From Ephemeroptericola cinctiostellae (GTDB taxonomy: Bacteria > Pseudomonadota > Gammaproteobacteria > Burkholderiales > Burkholderiaceae): a DNA stretch of 64,000 nucleotides. Within the stretch, counting starts at the first letter, position 1. Every line of letters starts with the position of its first letter. The stretch lies in assembly GCF_003339525.1 (NCBI RefSeq), contig NZ_CP031124.1, positions 248,001 to 312,000 on the forward strand. The letters are read 5' to 3'. Shown piece after piece: positions 48,020 to 57,167 of the stretch. Below the pieces are notes generated by a model. The model was not told where the DNA came from. It ran no database searches and worked only from the letters and a program-made list of their open reading frames with translations. A program made the position numbers and the translations under genes.

Positions 48020-48757
48020 ATGTTTGACCTCAACCACATCGCCCTTTTCTTCATTTGCACCCTCACTTCCGCCTTCACCGCAGGTTTTGGCGTGGGTGGC
48101 GGTGCAATTTTACTGGTTTTATTGCCCAATTTTCTTGCTTCCAATTTGGTCATTCCCATCCACGGTGCGACTCAATTGATGAGCAACAGCTCTCGGTTGC
48201 TGTTTGACTGGAAAACGGTGTCATGGTCTTTGGTGCGCCCGTACATCCCTGGTGCGTTGATGGGCGGCGTACTGGGTTACTTTCTTTTGGACTCGTTTGA
48301 ATTCGATCTGTTACCGCTGATTTTGGGTGTGTTTATTTTGGTGTGCACATGGACAAACATCATCCGCCGCCTGAGCGTGCTGTTTGACAATATGTTTTTG
48401 CTGGGTTTGTTTCAAACATGCGCCTCCTTATTTGTGGGCGCAATTGGCCTGATCATGCCACCGATTCTGATCCGACAAGGCTTAAATCGAAATCAAGTCA
48501 TCTCGACCCAAGCGGCGATGGTCTCTTTTATGCATGCATTCAAAGTGGCCACTTATATGGCTGCGGGGTTTGCCTTTCGTGACCATTGGCAGCTGATGGT
48601 GTTGATGTTGGCGGGATCGGCATTTGGCTCGTATGCGGGGCGTTTTTTACGCGACGCCATCCCTGAACAACGCGGCCTATGGCTCATGAAATGGCTGGTG
48701 ACGGTACTGGCGCTGCAACTTGTGCTCAAATACCTCATCACAGCTTATTTGAAATGA
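48020..48757 (+). CDS. TauE/SafE family (DUF81) permease
   Basis: The 245-aa protein has about seven or eight membrane helices in two inverted halves. Conserved elements are FGVGGGAILLVLLPNFL in the first half and VGAIGLIMPPILIRQG in the second. Members export sulfite, sulfoacetate or related anions, but most are unassigned. A perfect TATAAT at 47941-47946 lies 74 bases upstream without a good -35. No clear ribosome-binding site is visible before the ATG. It stands alone. Confidence 0.87.
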   Translation: MFDLNHIALFFICTLTSAFTAGFGVGGGAILLVLLPNFLASNLVIPIHGATQLMSNSSRLLFDWKTVSWSLVRPYIPGALMGGVLGYFLLDSFEFDLLPLILGVFILVCTWTNIIRRLSVLFDNMFLLGLFQTCASLFVGAIGLIMPPILIRQGLNRNQVISTQAAMVSFMHAFKVATYMAAGFAFRDHWQLMVLMLAGSAFGSYAGRFLRDAIPEQRGLWLMKWLVTVLALQLVLKYLITAYLK

Positions 48758-48844
48758 TTTTTTCCAAAAGTTGAACCTTTGCAACCATCGCAAACTAATC
48801 TCAACTTTCATTAATTTCAGATTGGAATTATTCGGACATCCTGC

Positions 48845-48874
48845 TTGCGCAATCCATTGTCTTACGCGTATGAT
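48845..48874 (+). promoter_or_regulatory. Candidate promoter of topB
   Basis: TTGCGC (48845-48850) and TATGAT (48869-48874) with an 18-base spacer, about 130 bases before the topB ATG. The -35 matches those before rplN and rplC. Confidence 0.5.
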
Positions 48875-49003
48875 AGCCCAAAAATCAACCCTAACATCGC
48901 CCTCACGATGTCGACGGTCTGCTTTGCACACACATATATTTAAAACGTTGAATGGATTTGCATGCATTCACGTTTTCCAACTTTCGCACTAGACAGGCAA
49001 GCC

Positions 49004-51703
49004 ATGAGCAAAACCCTCATCATCGCCGAGAAACCCTCGGTCGCCAACGACATCGCCAAAGCCATCGGCGGATGCATAAAAAAAGACGACTTCCACGAAA
49101 ATGACGACTTTGTCGTTGCCGCAGCAGTCGGCCACTTGCTTGAACTGATTGTGCCCGAAGAGCATGACATCAAACGTGGGAAGTGGAGCTTCACCCATTT
49201 GCCACACATTCCACCGCACTTTGACTTGCGTCCCATCGTCAAATCAGAATCCAAGCTCAAAACCTTGACCAAGCTGCTCAAGCGCAAAGACATCAGCAAT
49301 GTCATCAACGCCTGCGATGCGGGGCGTGAAGGGGAGCTGATCTTCCGTTACATCATGCAGTACACCAAAGCCAAGCAACCCTCGCAACGCCTGTGGTTGC
49401 AAAGCATGACACCGACAGCGATTCGCGATGGCTTGGCGCACCTGCGCACCGACGAACAAATGTTGAACTTGGCCGATGCCGCACGCTCACGCTCAGAAGC
49501 CGACTGGCTCGTGGGCATCAATGGCACACGCGCCATGACAGCATTTAACTCCAAGGACGGTGGTTTCTTTTTGACCACGGTGGGTCGCGTGCAGACCCCC
49601 ACACTGACCGTTGTGGTCGAGCGTGAAGAGGCGATTCGCGCCTTTAAATCACGCGATTATTGGGAAGTGCATGCTGAATTTGTCTGTGCCCAAGGGGTTT
49701 ATAAAGGCCGTTGGTACGATCCAAAATTCAAGAAAGATGAAACCGACACCGAGCGTCGTGACTCGCGCCTGTGGAGCAAAATCGCCGCATCCACCATTGT
49801 CATGGCCTGTGAAGGTCAAAAAGGCACGGTCACAGAGGAATCCAAACCTTCCACACAAACAGCACCCGCACTGTTTGACCTGACCAGTTTGCAACGTGAA
49901 GCCAATGCCCGTTTTGGTTTCAGTGCAAAAAACACCCTTGGTTTGGCGCAAGCCTTGTATGAAAAGCACAAAGTGCTGACCTACCCGCGTACCGACTCCA
50001 AAGCACTGCCCGAAGATTATATCCCCACGGTCAAACAGACCGTTGCGATGTTGAAAGAGCAAAACAACTACACCCGTTTTGCACAGCAAATCGAGAAAAA
50101 TGGCTGGGTCAAACCCAACAAACGTATTTTTGACAATTCAAAAATCTCAGATCACTTTGCGATCATTCCAACCCTGCAAGCCCCAAAAAACCTGAGCGAA
50201 CCCGAACAAAAGTTGTACGATTTGGTCGTTAAACGCTTTATGGCGGTGTTTTTCCCAGTTGCAGAATACCTCGTGACCACGCGCATCACCCAAGTGTTGG
50301 CGCATCATTTCAAGACAGAAGGGCGTGTATTGGTCAATGCGGGCTGGCAAGCCATTTATGGGCGCGATGAGCAAAAAGAAGACGACATGCTCGTCGCGGT
50401 CGCCCCAGAAGAAAAAGTTAAAACAGAGCACGTCGACCTCATTGGCCTCGCCACCCGCCCGCCCGCACGCTACTCTGAAGCCACGTTGTTGTCAGCGATG
50501 GAAGGTGCGGGCAAATTATTGGATGACGAACTGCGTGAAGCCATGAGTGGCAAAGGCCTCGGCACGCCAGCGACCCGCGCCTCAATCATCGAAGGTTTAT
50601 TGTTTGAAAAATACCTCGTGCGCGAAGGCCGTGAATTGATTCCAACCGCCAAAGCGTTTCAATTACTGACCTTGCTGCGCGGTCTGGGCGTCGAAGAACT
50701 GACCTCCGCCGAATTGACGGGCGACTGGGAAAATCGCCTCGCACAAATGGAACGCGGTGAAATCAAACGCGACGCATTCATGCGCGACGTGCATCAAATG
50801 GCACAAATCATCGTCAAACGTGCCAAAGAGTTCAACGCAGAAACGATTCCAGGCGATTACGCCACCCTGACCACACCGTGCCCCAATTGCGGTGGTGTCA
50901 TCAAAGAAAACTACCGCCGTTTCGCCTGCACCCAATGCGAATTTTCAATGTCCAAAACCCCAGGCGGACGCACGTTTGAAGTACAAGAAGTCGAAGACCT
51001 GCTGAAAACCCGTGAAACCCCATTGTTACAGGGCTTCCGCAGCAAGATGGGACGCCCATTTGCCGCGATTTTACGGGTTGTCGAAGACAAAGAATCGCCT
51101 GCACGTTACAAAATGGAATTTGATTTTGGACAAAGCGCAGACGATGAAGAAAAACCCGATTTCAGTGCACAAACCCCCATCGGCCCTTGCCCAAAATGCG
51201 GTGGCAATGTCTTCGACGCGGGCACACGCTACACCTGTGAAAACACCTACGGTGCAGATAAAAAATGCGATTTCCGTTCAGGAAAAGTAATTTTGCAACA
51301 AGAAATCAGCCGCGAACAAATGGAAAAACTGTTAACCACAGGCCGCACCGACCTGCTCACCAGTTTCAAGTCCGCGCGCACAGGGCGGATGTTCAAAGCA
51401 TTTTTGGTCAACACCAAAGGTAAAGTGGGCTTTGAGTTTGAGGCGAAAGCCCCAAAAGCAGAGAAACCCAACGCAAAAACAGCTAAAACCGATGAAGGCG
51501 TTGCGGCCGATGATGCGCCTGCGAAAGCAATTAAAGCCGTCAAATCGACGGTGAAAAAAGCAGCCAAAACAACGGTCAAAACAGCAGCTAAAACAACAAG
51601 CAAAACCTCAACTAAAACCACGGCCAAATTGGCGACCGCAAGTGCAACCAAAAAACCTGCCGTCAGAAAATCGGCAAAAACAACCGCAGAACAAGTCGAG
51701 TAA
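49004..51703 (+). CDS. topB: DNA topoisomerase III with lysine-rich C-terminal tail
   Basis: Topoisomerase III is a type IA enzyme that decatenates DNA and works with RecQ-type helicases. From the ATG at 49004 it is 899 aa. It has the Toprim domain (IIAEKPSVANDIAKAIGG, acidic DxD in NACDAGREGEL), the active-site Tyr327 in TYPRTDS, and zinc-ribbon-like repeats with CPNCGG (Cys626, 629, then 642, 645) and CPKCGG (Cys729, 732). From about residue 812 runs a tail of some 85 residues made mostly of Lys, Ala and Thr, like histone H1, which should bind DNA non-specifically. E. coli TopB has 653 residues and no such tail. Confidence 0.96.
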   Translation: MSKTLIIAEKPSVANDIAKAIGGCIKKDDFHENDDFVVAAAVGHLLELIVPEEHDIKRGKWSFTHLPHIPPHFDLRPIVKSESKLKTLTKLLKRKDISNVINACDAGREGELIFRYIMQYTKAKQPSQRLWLQSMTPTAIRDGLAHLRTDEQMLNLADAARSRSEADWLVGINGTRAMTAFNSKDGGFFLTTVGRVQTPTLTVVVEREEAIRAFKSRDYWEVHAEFVCAQGVYKGRWYDPKFKKDETDTERRDSRLWSKIAASTIVMACEGQKGTVTEESKPSTQTAPALFDLTSLQREANARFGFSAKNTLGLAQALYEKHKVLTYPRTDSKALPEDYIPTVKQTVAMLKEQNNYTRFAQQIEKNGWVKPNKRIFDNSKISDHFAIIPTLQAPKNLSEPEQKLYDLVVKRFMAVFFPVAEYLVTTRITQVLAHHFKTEGRVLVNAGWQAIYGRDEQKEDDMLVAVAPEEKVKTEHVDLIGLATRPPARYSEATLLSAMEGAGKLLDDELREAMSGKGLGTPATRASIIEGLLFEKYLVREGRELIPTAKAFQLLTLLRGLGVEELTSAELTGDWENRLAQMERGEIKRDAFMRDVHQMAQIIVKRAKEFNAETIPGDYATLTTPCPNCGGVIKENYRRFACTQCEFSMSKTPGGRTFEVQEVEDLLKTRETPLLQGFRSKMGRPFAAILRVVEDKESPARYKMEFDFGQSADDEEKPDFSAQTPIGPCPKCGGNVFDAGTRYTCENTYGADKKCDFRSGKVILQQEISREQMEKLLTTGRTDLLTSFKSARTGRMFKAFLVNTKGKVGFEFEAKAPKAEKPNAKTAKTDEGVAADDAPAKAIKAVKSTVKKAAKTTVKTAAKTTSKTSTKTTAKLATASATKKPAVRKSAKTTAEQVE

Positions 51704-51772
51704 GGCGCTCAAGCCAAGCAAACCGCCAAGGCCATCCCTGAGATGCGCCTTGGCTCCCTGAGAAAGCAAACC

Positions 51773-52300
51773 ATGTCTTCCCACGTTGAGCACATCCCTG
51801 TACCACGCAACAGCATGATTCATCACGAACTTCAAAGCGCTTCTTTTTATGATTGCCATCGGATCAGCATCGGCACATCGGATGCACCCGCATTGGCGTT
51901 GTACTTAAAAACTGTGGGTCAAACACCGGCATGGGTCGATCGTTTAATGGGGTTGCGCAACACAGTGGTGCAATGGGTGGGGTTAAAAAATTTAGGCACA
52001 CTCAGCAGGATTGACCCCAATCGGCCGTTGGACAGTTATGCTATTGGGGATCGAATCGGCATCTTCACGCTGCTGGCCGTGTCCGATCAAGAGGTCATAT
52101 TGGGCGATTCAGACAAACACTTGGATGTAAAAGTGTCTGTCTTAAGGCAATCTGAAGGCGACAAGCGCCACATGGCAATGTCCACCGTTGTCCATGTCCA
52201 CAACACGTTGGGTCGAATTTACATGTTTTTCGTTGGCCCTGCCCACAAAATCATTGCGCCCGCAGTGGTGGCTCGATTTCCGACGGTGACTTCTAAATAA
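51773..52300 (+). CDS. DUF2867 family protein
   Basis: A protein of about 175 aa that matches the look of DUF2867 proteins: AWVDRLMGLRNTVVQWVGL, then GDRIGIFTLLAVSDQEVILG, DKHLDVKVSV and VHVHNTLGRIYMFFVGPAHK. The role is unknown; members sometimes sit with NAD-dependent epimerases. The start is uncertain: ATG at 51773 (used), at 51743 (185 aa) or at 51815. It follows topB by about 70 bases on the same strand with no terminator seen, so readthrough is possible. Confidence 0.8.
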   Translation: MSSHVEHIPVPRNSMIHHELQSASFYDCHRISIGTSDAPALALYLKTVGQTPAWVDRLMGLRNTVVQWVGLKNLGTLSRIDPNRPLDSYAIGDRIGIFTLLAVSDQEVILGDSDKHLDVKVSVLRQSEGDKRHMAMSTVVHVHNTLGRIYMFFVGPAHKIIAPAVVARFPTVTSK

Positions 52301-52464
52301 AACCGCATCACGCATCATGGATGCAAGATGACTCCACATGAAAACAGCATGTTGCGGTTCAAAAGACCACCAGCAACATGTTTTATCACAGGCGTCGGCA
52401 TGCGATGCATCAAACGAGACGTGAAGCCAAAAGCATCAACGCAAAGACACGCACAAGGGACATT

Positions 52465-53088
52465 ATGCTCAAAATCTATGGCAAAAGCACATCCATCAAC
52501 GTTCGTAAAGTCCTGTGGACTTGCGTTGAGCTCAACGAACCCTTCACCCAAGAGGATTACGGTTCAGGTTTCATTTCCACGCTCACGCCTGAATTTCTCG
52601 CCATGAACCCAAACGGCATGGTGCCCGTGATTCAGGATGACGATGTGACGTTATGGGAGTCCAACGTGATTTGCCGTTACTTGGCACACCGCCGTGGTCG
52701 CGACGATTTGCTGCCAAGCACCCCCATCTCAAGGGCGAGGGTGGAGCAGTGGATGGATTGGCAAGCCAGTGAATTGAATAATTCGTGGCGCTACGCATTC
52801 ATGTCTTTGGTGCGCGGCCATGCCGACTACCAAGACCCTGCACTGCTTGCGGCCGGTGTGGCCAACTGGAATCGTCACATGGCGATATTGGATGCACAAT
52901 TGAATCGCACGGGTGCTTTTGTGACGGGCGAGGCATTCACATTGGCGGATGTGGTGTTGGGGTTGTCCACCCACCGCTGGATGGCCGCACCGATTGCGCA
53001 TGCCAATTTGCCCGCAGTGAGGGCGTACTGCGATCGTTTGAGCACACGGGCTGGTTTTATGACGCATGGCCGCAATGGAATGCCTTGA
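52465..53088 (+). CDS. Glutathione S-transferase family protein
   Basis: From the ATG at 52465, preceded by AAGGGACATT, the protein is 207 aa with a thioredoxin-fold N-terminal domain (MLKIYGKSTSINVRKVLWTC; NPNGMVPVIQDDDVTLWESN with the cis-proline and Glu-Ser glutathione-binding pair) and an all-helical C-terminal domain (TGEAFTLADVVLGLSTHRW with the N-capping box). Such enzymes conjugate or reduce electrophiles in the cytoplasm. Upstream in-frame codons lack support. The class cannot be fixed; it resembles the bacterial YfcF/GSTs of the theta-like group. Confidence 0.88.
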   Translation: MLKIYGKSTSINVRKVLWTCVELNEPFTQEDYGSGFISTLTPEFLAMNPNGMVPVIQDDDVTLWESNVICRYLAHRRGRDDLLPSTPISRARVEQWMDWQASELNNSWRYAFMSLVRGHADYQDPALLAAGVANWNRHMAILDAQLNRTGAFVTGEAFTLADVVLGLSTHRWMAAPIAHANLPAVRAYCDRLSTRAGFMTHGRNGMP

Positions 53089-53188
53089 TTGCCTAGGCCA
53101 TCACTTTTTGAACACCATGCTTTCACATTCTTTTAAACCCTAAAAAACACCTCCGCGCCATTCAGAGCGATTTAAGAAAACACACCTC

Positions 53189-53608
53189 ATGTCGACACAC
53201 CTGATGCACATGGCCCTCGTTGTACCGGGCTACGACGATGCCATTGCTTATTTCACACACGTGTTGGGCTTTTCATTGCTGGCCGATGAGCCTCGGGAAG
53301 CGGGTAAGCGTTGGGTTGTGGTTGGCCCCAACACATCAGCGAACAGTTGTTCTTTGCTGCTGGCACGCGCGGTCAATCCTTAACAAGCCAGCAGAGTCGG
53401 CAATCAAACAGGTGGGCGGGTGTTTTTGTTTTTACACACCGATGACTTTTGGCGCGACTATCGGGCTTATCAAACACGAGGCGTTCATTTCGTCGAACCC
53501 CCACGCGTTGAAAACTATGGGACTGTCGTGGTATTTGAAGACCCATATGGTAACCGCTGGGATTTGCTTCAAATGAACCCCAAAAATGAGGGGCATGTGC
53601 AAGAATGA
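53189..53608 (+). pseudogene. Glyoxalase/VOC family gene interrupted by an in-frame stop
   Basis: The frame starts MSTHLMHMALVVPGYDDAI and reads to NP at 53380, then meets TAA at 53381-53383. After it the same frame continues QASRVGNQTGGRVFLFLHTD and ends with VVVFEDPYGNRWDLLQ, the second half of a VOC/glyoxalase-like domain. Homologues of this type have Glu at the stop position, so a single GAA to TAA change explains it; there is no frameshift. The metal ligands His in HMALVV, Glu in PRVENYG and Glu in VFEDPYGN are retained. Either a recent pseudogene or a sequencing error. Downstream codon use still looks coding. Confidence 0.85.
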
Positions 53609-53783
53609 AACCACGACAAGCGAGCCATTGAAGGCGGATCACGCACGGATGGCAATCAAGTGGACACTGACGGTATGATTTGCACACATTAACCCTCTTT
53701 TTTGTGCGACAGCGTGCCCCATCAATGCGATAATTCACCCCTTGAGGTATCACTGACCCATTTACTTTTAAGGATTTTTCAAC

Positions 53784-54701
53784 ATGCCTTTCAATCCCGA
53801 CGTTAAAGACCTTTACGAGCAGATTGCGACCATTTCCCCGAACTTAAAAGCGGGCATTATTGCGGAAGCGTTGCCGCACATTCGCCGCTTTCAGGGCAAA
53901 ACCATCGTCATCAAATACGGTGGCAACGCGATGACCGACAAATATTTACAAGAGTGTTTTGCGCGTGATGTGGTGTTGCTTAAATTGGTTGGGATTCAAC
54001 CGATTGTGGTGCATGGCGGTGGCCCGCAAATTGAAGCGGCATTGACCCGTGTGGGCATTAAAGGTCAATTCATTCAAGGCATGCGCGTGACCGATGAAGA
54101 CACGATGGACATCGTTGAATCGGTTCTGGCGGGTCAGGTGCAAGGCGACATCGTTGGTTTGATTAACCACGCAGGCGGTGCAGCAGTTGGTTTATCAGGG
54201 CGTGACGGCAATTTGATTCAGGTTAAAAAGCTGTATTTGCAAGACATCAAAGACCCATCGGTGCAACATGACATCGGCTTGGTCGGCGATGTGACCCAGG
54301 TGAATCCTGCGGCGGTGACCGCACTCATTAACGGCGGCTTTATTCCCGTGATTTCACCGATTGGCACCGATGAAAACAACGTGTCCTACAACATCAATGC
54401 CGATGTGGTTGCAGGTGAGTTGGCGCGAACACTGGATGCAGAAAAATTGGTGATGTTGACCAACATCAAAGGTGTGCTTGATCAAGAAGGCAATTTGATG
54501 AGTCAATTAAACGCCAGTAAGATCGATGAGCTGGTCGCCAATGGCACGCTGTCGGGTGGCATGCTGCCAAAAATTTCATCGGCATTGGATGCCGCCAAAA
54601 GCGGTGTGAATTCAGTGCACATCATTGATGGCCGTGTGCCGCATTGCATGCTGCTGGAAATCTTGACCGATACTGGTGTGGGTACGATGATCACCCAATG
54701 A
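53784..54701 (+). CDS. argB: Acetylglutamate kinase
   Basis: ArgB phosphorylates N-acetylglutamate in arginine synthesis. The 305-aa protein has the ATP-phosphate loop VIKYGGNAM, the substrate region [18 protein letters not shown], the lid and [15 protein letters not shown], and ends DTGVGTMIT. Length and the N-terminal helix ([16 protein letters not shown]) suggest the arginine-inhibited hexameric form. AAGGATTTTTCAAC precedes the ATG. It is followed by a terminator-like hairpin and a HIT gene. Confidence 0.97.
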   Translation: MPFNPDVKDLYEQIATISPNLKAGIIAEALPHIRRFQGKTIVIKYGGNAMTDKYLQECFARDVVLLKLVGIQPIVVHGGGPQIEAALTRVGIKGQFIQGMRVTDEDTMDIVESVLAGQVQGDIVGLINHAGGAAVGLSGRDGNLIQVKKLYLQDIKDPSVQHDIGLVGDVTQVNPAAVTALINGGFIPVISPIGTDENNVSYNINADVVAGELARTLDAEKLVMLTNIKGVLDQEGNLMSQLNASKIDELVANGTLSGGMLPKISSALDAAKSGVNSVHIIDGRVPHCMLLEILTDTGVGTMITQ

Positions 54702-54810
54702 GCGCTTGCATTGTGACCATCAAACTTTAAACCATCCGATTTTAATCATCACCCCGCTAAGCTTCATTTTGTGATGAAGCACATGGCGATTGATGCTTTT
54801 TTTACATTGC

Positions 54811-54855
54811 CCATTGAGGTGGTGCATCAGCACCGCCTCAATGGACGCATTTTTT
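54811..54855 (+). terminator. Hairpin with T-run between argB and the HIT gene
   Basis: CCATTGAGGTGGTGC (54811-54825) pairs with GCACCGCCTCAATGG (54830-54844) with a single G-T pair and a 4-base loop, followed after four bases by a run of T. A smaller hairpin GCTTCAT/ATGAAGC lies at 54761-54780. It ends only ten bases before the next start codon, so it can be a terminator or an attenuator for that gene. Confidence 0.7.
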
Positions 54856-54864
54856 AGGATAACC

Positions 54865-55311
54865 ATGCTTCCAATCTATGCTCAAGTCCCCCAATGTGAG
54901 CTGTGCAACACAACGGGCGGGGAATTGGTTTGGCGCAATGCCGACTTGCGCGTGATCATGGTCAATGACCCACATTTTGTGGGCTTTGTACGCGTGGTGT
55001 GGCACGAACACGTGGCCGAAATGACGAACCTCACCCCAGCCCAGCGTCATATGTTATTGGACGTTGTGTTCACTGTTGAACAGGTCATGCGCGATGTTTT
55101 ATCGCCCACAAAAATCAACCTGGCCAGTTTGGGCAACATGACCCCGCACTTGCACTGGCATGTCATCCCCAGATTCGCCACCGACGTGAACTTCCCCAAT
55201 CCCGTTTGGGCTTTAACCCAAACACAAGCAGCACAAACCGCTCAACCCTGCGTTTCTAAAGCGCAATACGACACACTGGTCAATGCCCTGCGCATTGCGT
55301 TATGGGCTTAA
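54865..55311 (+). CDS. HIT family hydrolase
   Basis: The 148-aa protein starts at the ATG at 54865 with AGGATAACC upstream. It carries the histidine triad HLHWHVI (His95, 97, 99) and a CELC zinc-binding pair (Cys11, Cys14), plus the C-terminal helix. Such HIT proteins hydrolyse nucleotide-linked substrates such as Ap4A or AMP-lysine. Homologues in Burkholderiales are annotated as HIT domain or diadenosine tetraphosphate hydrolases. A longer in-frame start at 54790 crosses the hairpin and is rejected. Confidence 0.9.
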   Translation: MLPIYAQVPQCELCNTTGGELVWRNADLRVIMVNDPHFVGFVRVVWHEHVAEMTNLTPAQRHMLLDVVFTVEQVMRDVLSPTKINLASLGNMTPHLHWHVIPRFATDVNFPNPVWALTQTQAAQTAQPCVSKAQYDTLVNALRIALWA

Positions 55312-55517
55312 TCAACGGCACTAAAAGCTTGGCAAGAAAATGCAGAAGAGGTCTATTGCATTCACAAGTAATCCAATAAGGTGAAGTCTAAAAACGGTTT
55401 ACTGACAACCCATTAAACCTGCTGGGTTTATTTCCAAAGGGTTTCGACAGAACCCCTCAATCAAGCCAAGAATAGCCAAGCATTCAGTCACCATGCAGGT
55501 CGATTCCCGATCGGTTG

Positions 55518-56951
55518 TCACATCGGCTTAAAAAACAATACGGTCAACAACACAAACAATGGGATTAAAATACCAAACGACCACGCCATATAACCAAAAA
55601 ACGATGGCATTTTCAAACCGCTGTGTTCTGCAATCGATTTCACCATAAAATTGGGGGCATTCCCGATATAGCTCAAAGCGCCCATGAACACAGCCCCCGC
55701 TGAAATTGCAGCCAAAGTGCTGGCATAATCCGTGGTCAAATGCGCAACATCGCCACCCGCCAAATTGAAAAACACCAAGTAGGTCGGTGCATTGTCCAAA
55801 AAGCCAGACAACAAGCCAGTCGCCCAAAAATAATGGCTGTCAATTGGTGTACCACTGGCATCGTGAACCAAATGCACCAATCGCACAAAAGGCCCCTCTA
55901 CGCCCGCTTGCAACATGGCGATCACTGGTGCAATGGTGATAAAAATGGCGATAAATAATTTTGCCACTTCAAAGACAGGTTCAAAATTAAATTGATTTTT
56001 GATCCGAATGCTTCGTGCTGTCGTCACCCATGACAGCCATGCCATCGCCACCAAACCCACATCACGCACCAAACTGGGCAAACCCACAGTGGTGCCCAAC
56101 ACATTAAAGTCCACATCCGATTTCCAGAGACCGCTTAATAAAACAAAGAAAATCGCCCCCAACAACCAGACAAAATTCAACTGACCATCAAAACCAATGC
56201 CATGGGTATCAGGTGTGGGATCCATGATTTCAGGTAAATCTTCTTCTCGTCTGTGGTAATAATAACGATCAATCATATAAAACAAGCCCAGCAGAATCAC
56301 CACAGATAAGCATGTTTCAAAAAATATATACTGCAAAGTCCACAAAAATGGCACACCGTTCAAAAACCCCAAAAACAATGGGGGATCGCCCAAAGGCGTC
56401 AATGAGCCACCAATATTGGCCACCAAAAAGATAAAAAACACCACCACATGGACTTTGTGTTGCCGATTGTCATTGGCGCGCAACAATGGACGAATCAAAA
56501 GCATGGATGCACCCGTTGTACCCATCACGCTGGCCAACACCGCACCCGCAAATAGAATCGCCACGTTAACCTCGGGACTGCCGTGCAGGTTGCCGCGCAC
56601 ATAAACACCACCTGAAATGATGAACAAACTGGCAATCAATACAATAAACGGGATGTACTCCGCCAACAATGCGTGTGCCACCACACGCAACACCTCATCC
56701 AGCCCAAAATAGCCCATGGCAGGAAGTAAAAACGCCGCAGACCACCCCACAGCAATTTTACCGAAATGATGGTGCCAAAACTGAGGGGCAATAAGGGGAA
56801 AGAGGGCGATTGACAACAACACACCAGCAAATGGCAATGCCCAAGACAAACTGATGTGCGTCATACCCACACCCGCAGCACATGCAACGTTGGCATTTAA
56901 ACACATCCACACAACCATCAAAAATTTCCACATACCCACCGCCATTGTCAT
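55518..56951 (-). CDS. NhaD/CitMHS-like sodium:proton antiporter family transporter
   Basis: A 477-aa protein of about 11-12 membrane helices with an N-terminal signal-like helix (LMVVWMCLNANVACA). The ion transporter superfamily motifs are GGSLTPLGDPPLFLGFL and SGFLDNAPTYLVFF, with paired Asp residues. Proteins of this pattern are called sodium:proton antiporter or putative citrate transporter (CitMHS_2); substrate is not decided by sequence. The start could be codon 1, 3 or 7. It lies downstream of the terminator of the dicarboxylate symporter, so it is probably a separate transcript. Confidence 0.85.
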   Translation of the reverse strand: MTMAVGMWKFLMVVWMCLNANVACAAGVGMTHISLSWALPFAGVLLSIALFPLIAPQFWHHHFGKIAVGWSAAFLLPAMGYFGLDEVLRVVAHALLAEYIPFIVLIASLFIISGGVYVRGNLHGSPEVNVAILFAGAVLASVMGTTGASMLLIRPLLRANDNRQHKVHVVVFFIFLVANIGGSLTPLGDPPLFLGFLNGVPFLWTLQYIFFETCLSVVILLGLFYMIDRYYYHRREEDLPEIMDPTPDTHGIGFDGQLNFVWLLGAIFFVLLSGLWKSDVDFNVLGTTVGLPSLVRDVGLVAMAWLSWVTTARSIRIKNQFNFEPVFEVAKLFIAIFITIAPVIAMLQAGVEGPFVRLVHLVHDASGTPIDSHYFWATGLLSGFLDNAPTYLVFFNLAGGDVAHLTTDYASTLAAISAGAVFMGALSYIGNAPNFMVKSIAEHSGLKMPSFFGYMAWSFGILIPLFVLLTVLFFKPM

Positions 56952-57063
56952 CTCGAATTTGATCTAAAACGCATTTTGCGCACACACCATGCCAACATCG
57001 GCACGCACCTCAGCATAAAGCATAAAACAACAATTGATGTGCAAAAATGTAAATTTTACGCAC

Positions 57064-57092
57064 AAAAAAGCGAGCTAATGCTCGCATTTTTT
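57064..57092. terminator. Bidirectional terminator after the dicarboxylate symporter
   Basis: AAAAAA then GCGAGC (57070-57075) pairs with GCTCGC (57080-57085) over TAAT, followed by ATTTTTT. In the minus-strand sense it follows the symporter gene by about 75 bases. Confidence 0.85.
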
Positions 57093-57167
57093 GCTGAGGT
57101 AACTTGTAAAGTCAGTGCACCATCCAGCCGCCTGAGATGATGCACCCTTGTGTCATGTACGTCTCAA

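Noticed and set aside
53189..53608. Frameshift explanation for the glyoxalase gene, or stop-codon recoding
   Set aside because: Both halves are in the same frame, so no frameshift is needed. The codon is TAA, which is not the usual selenocysteine or pyrrolysine codon, and other genes here end normally at TAA.
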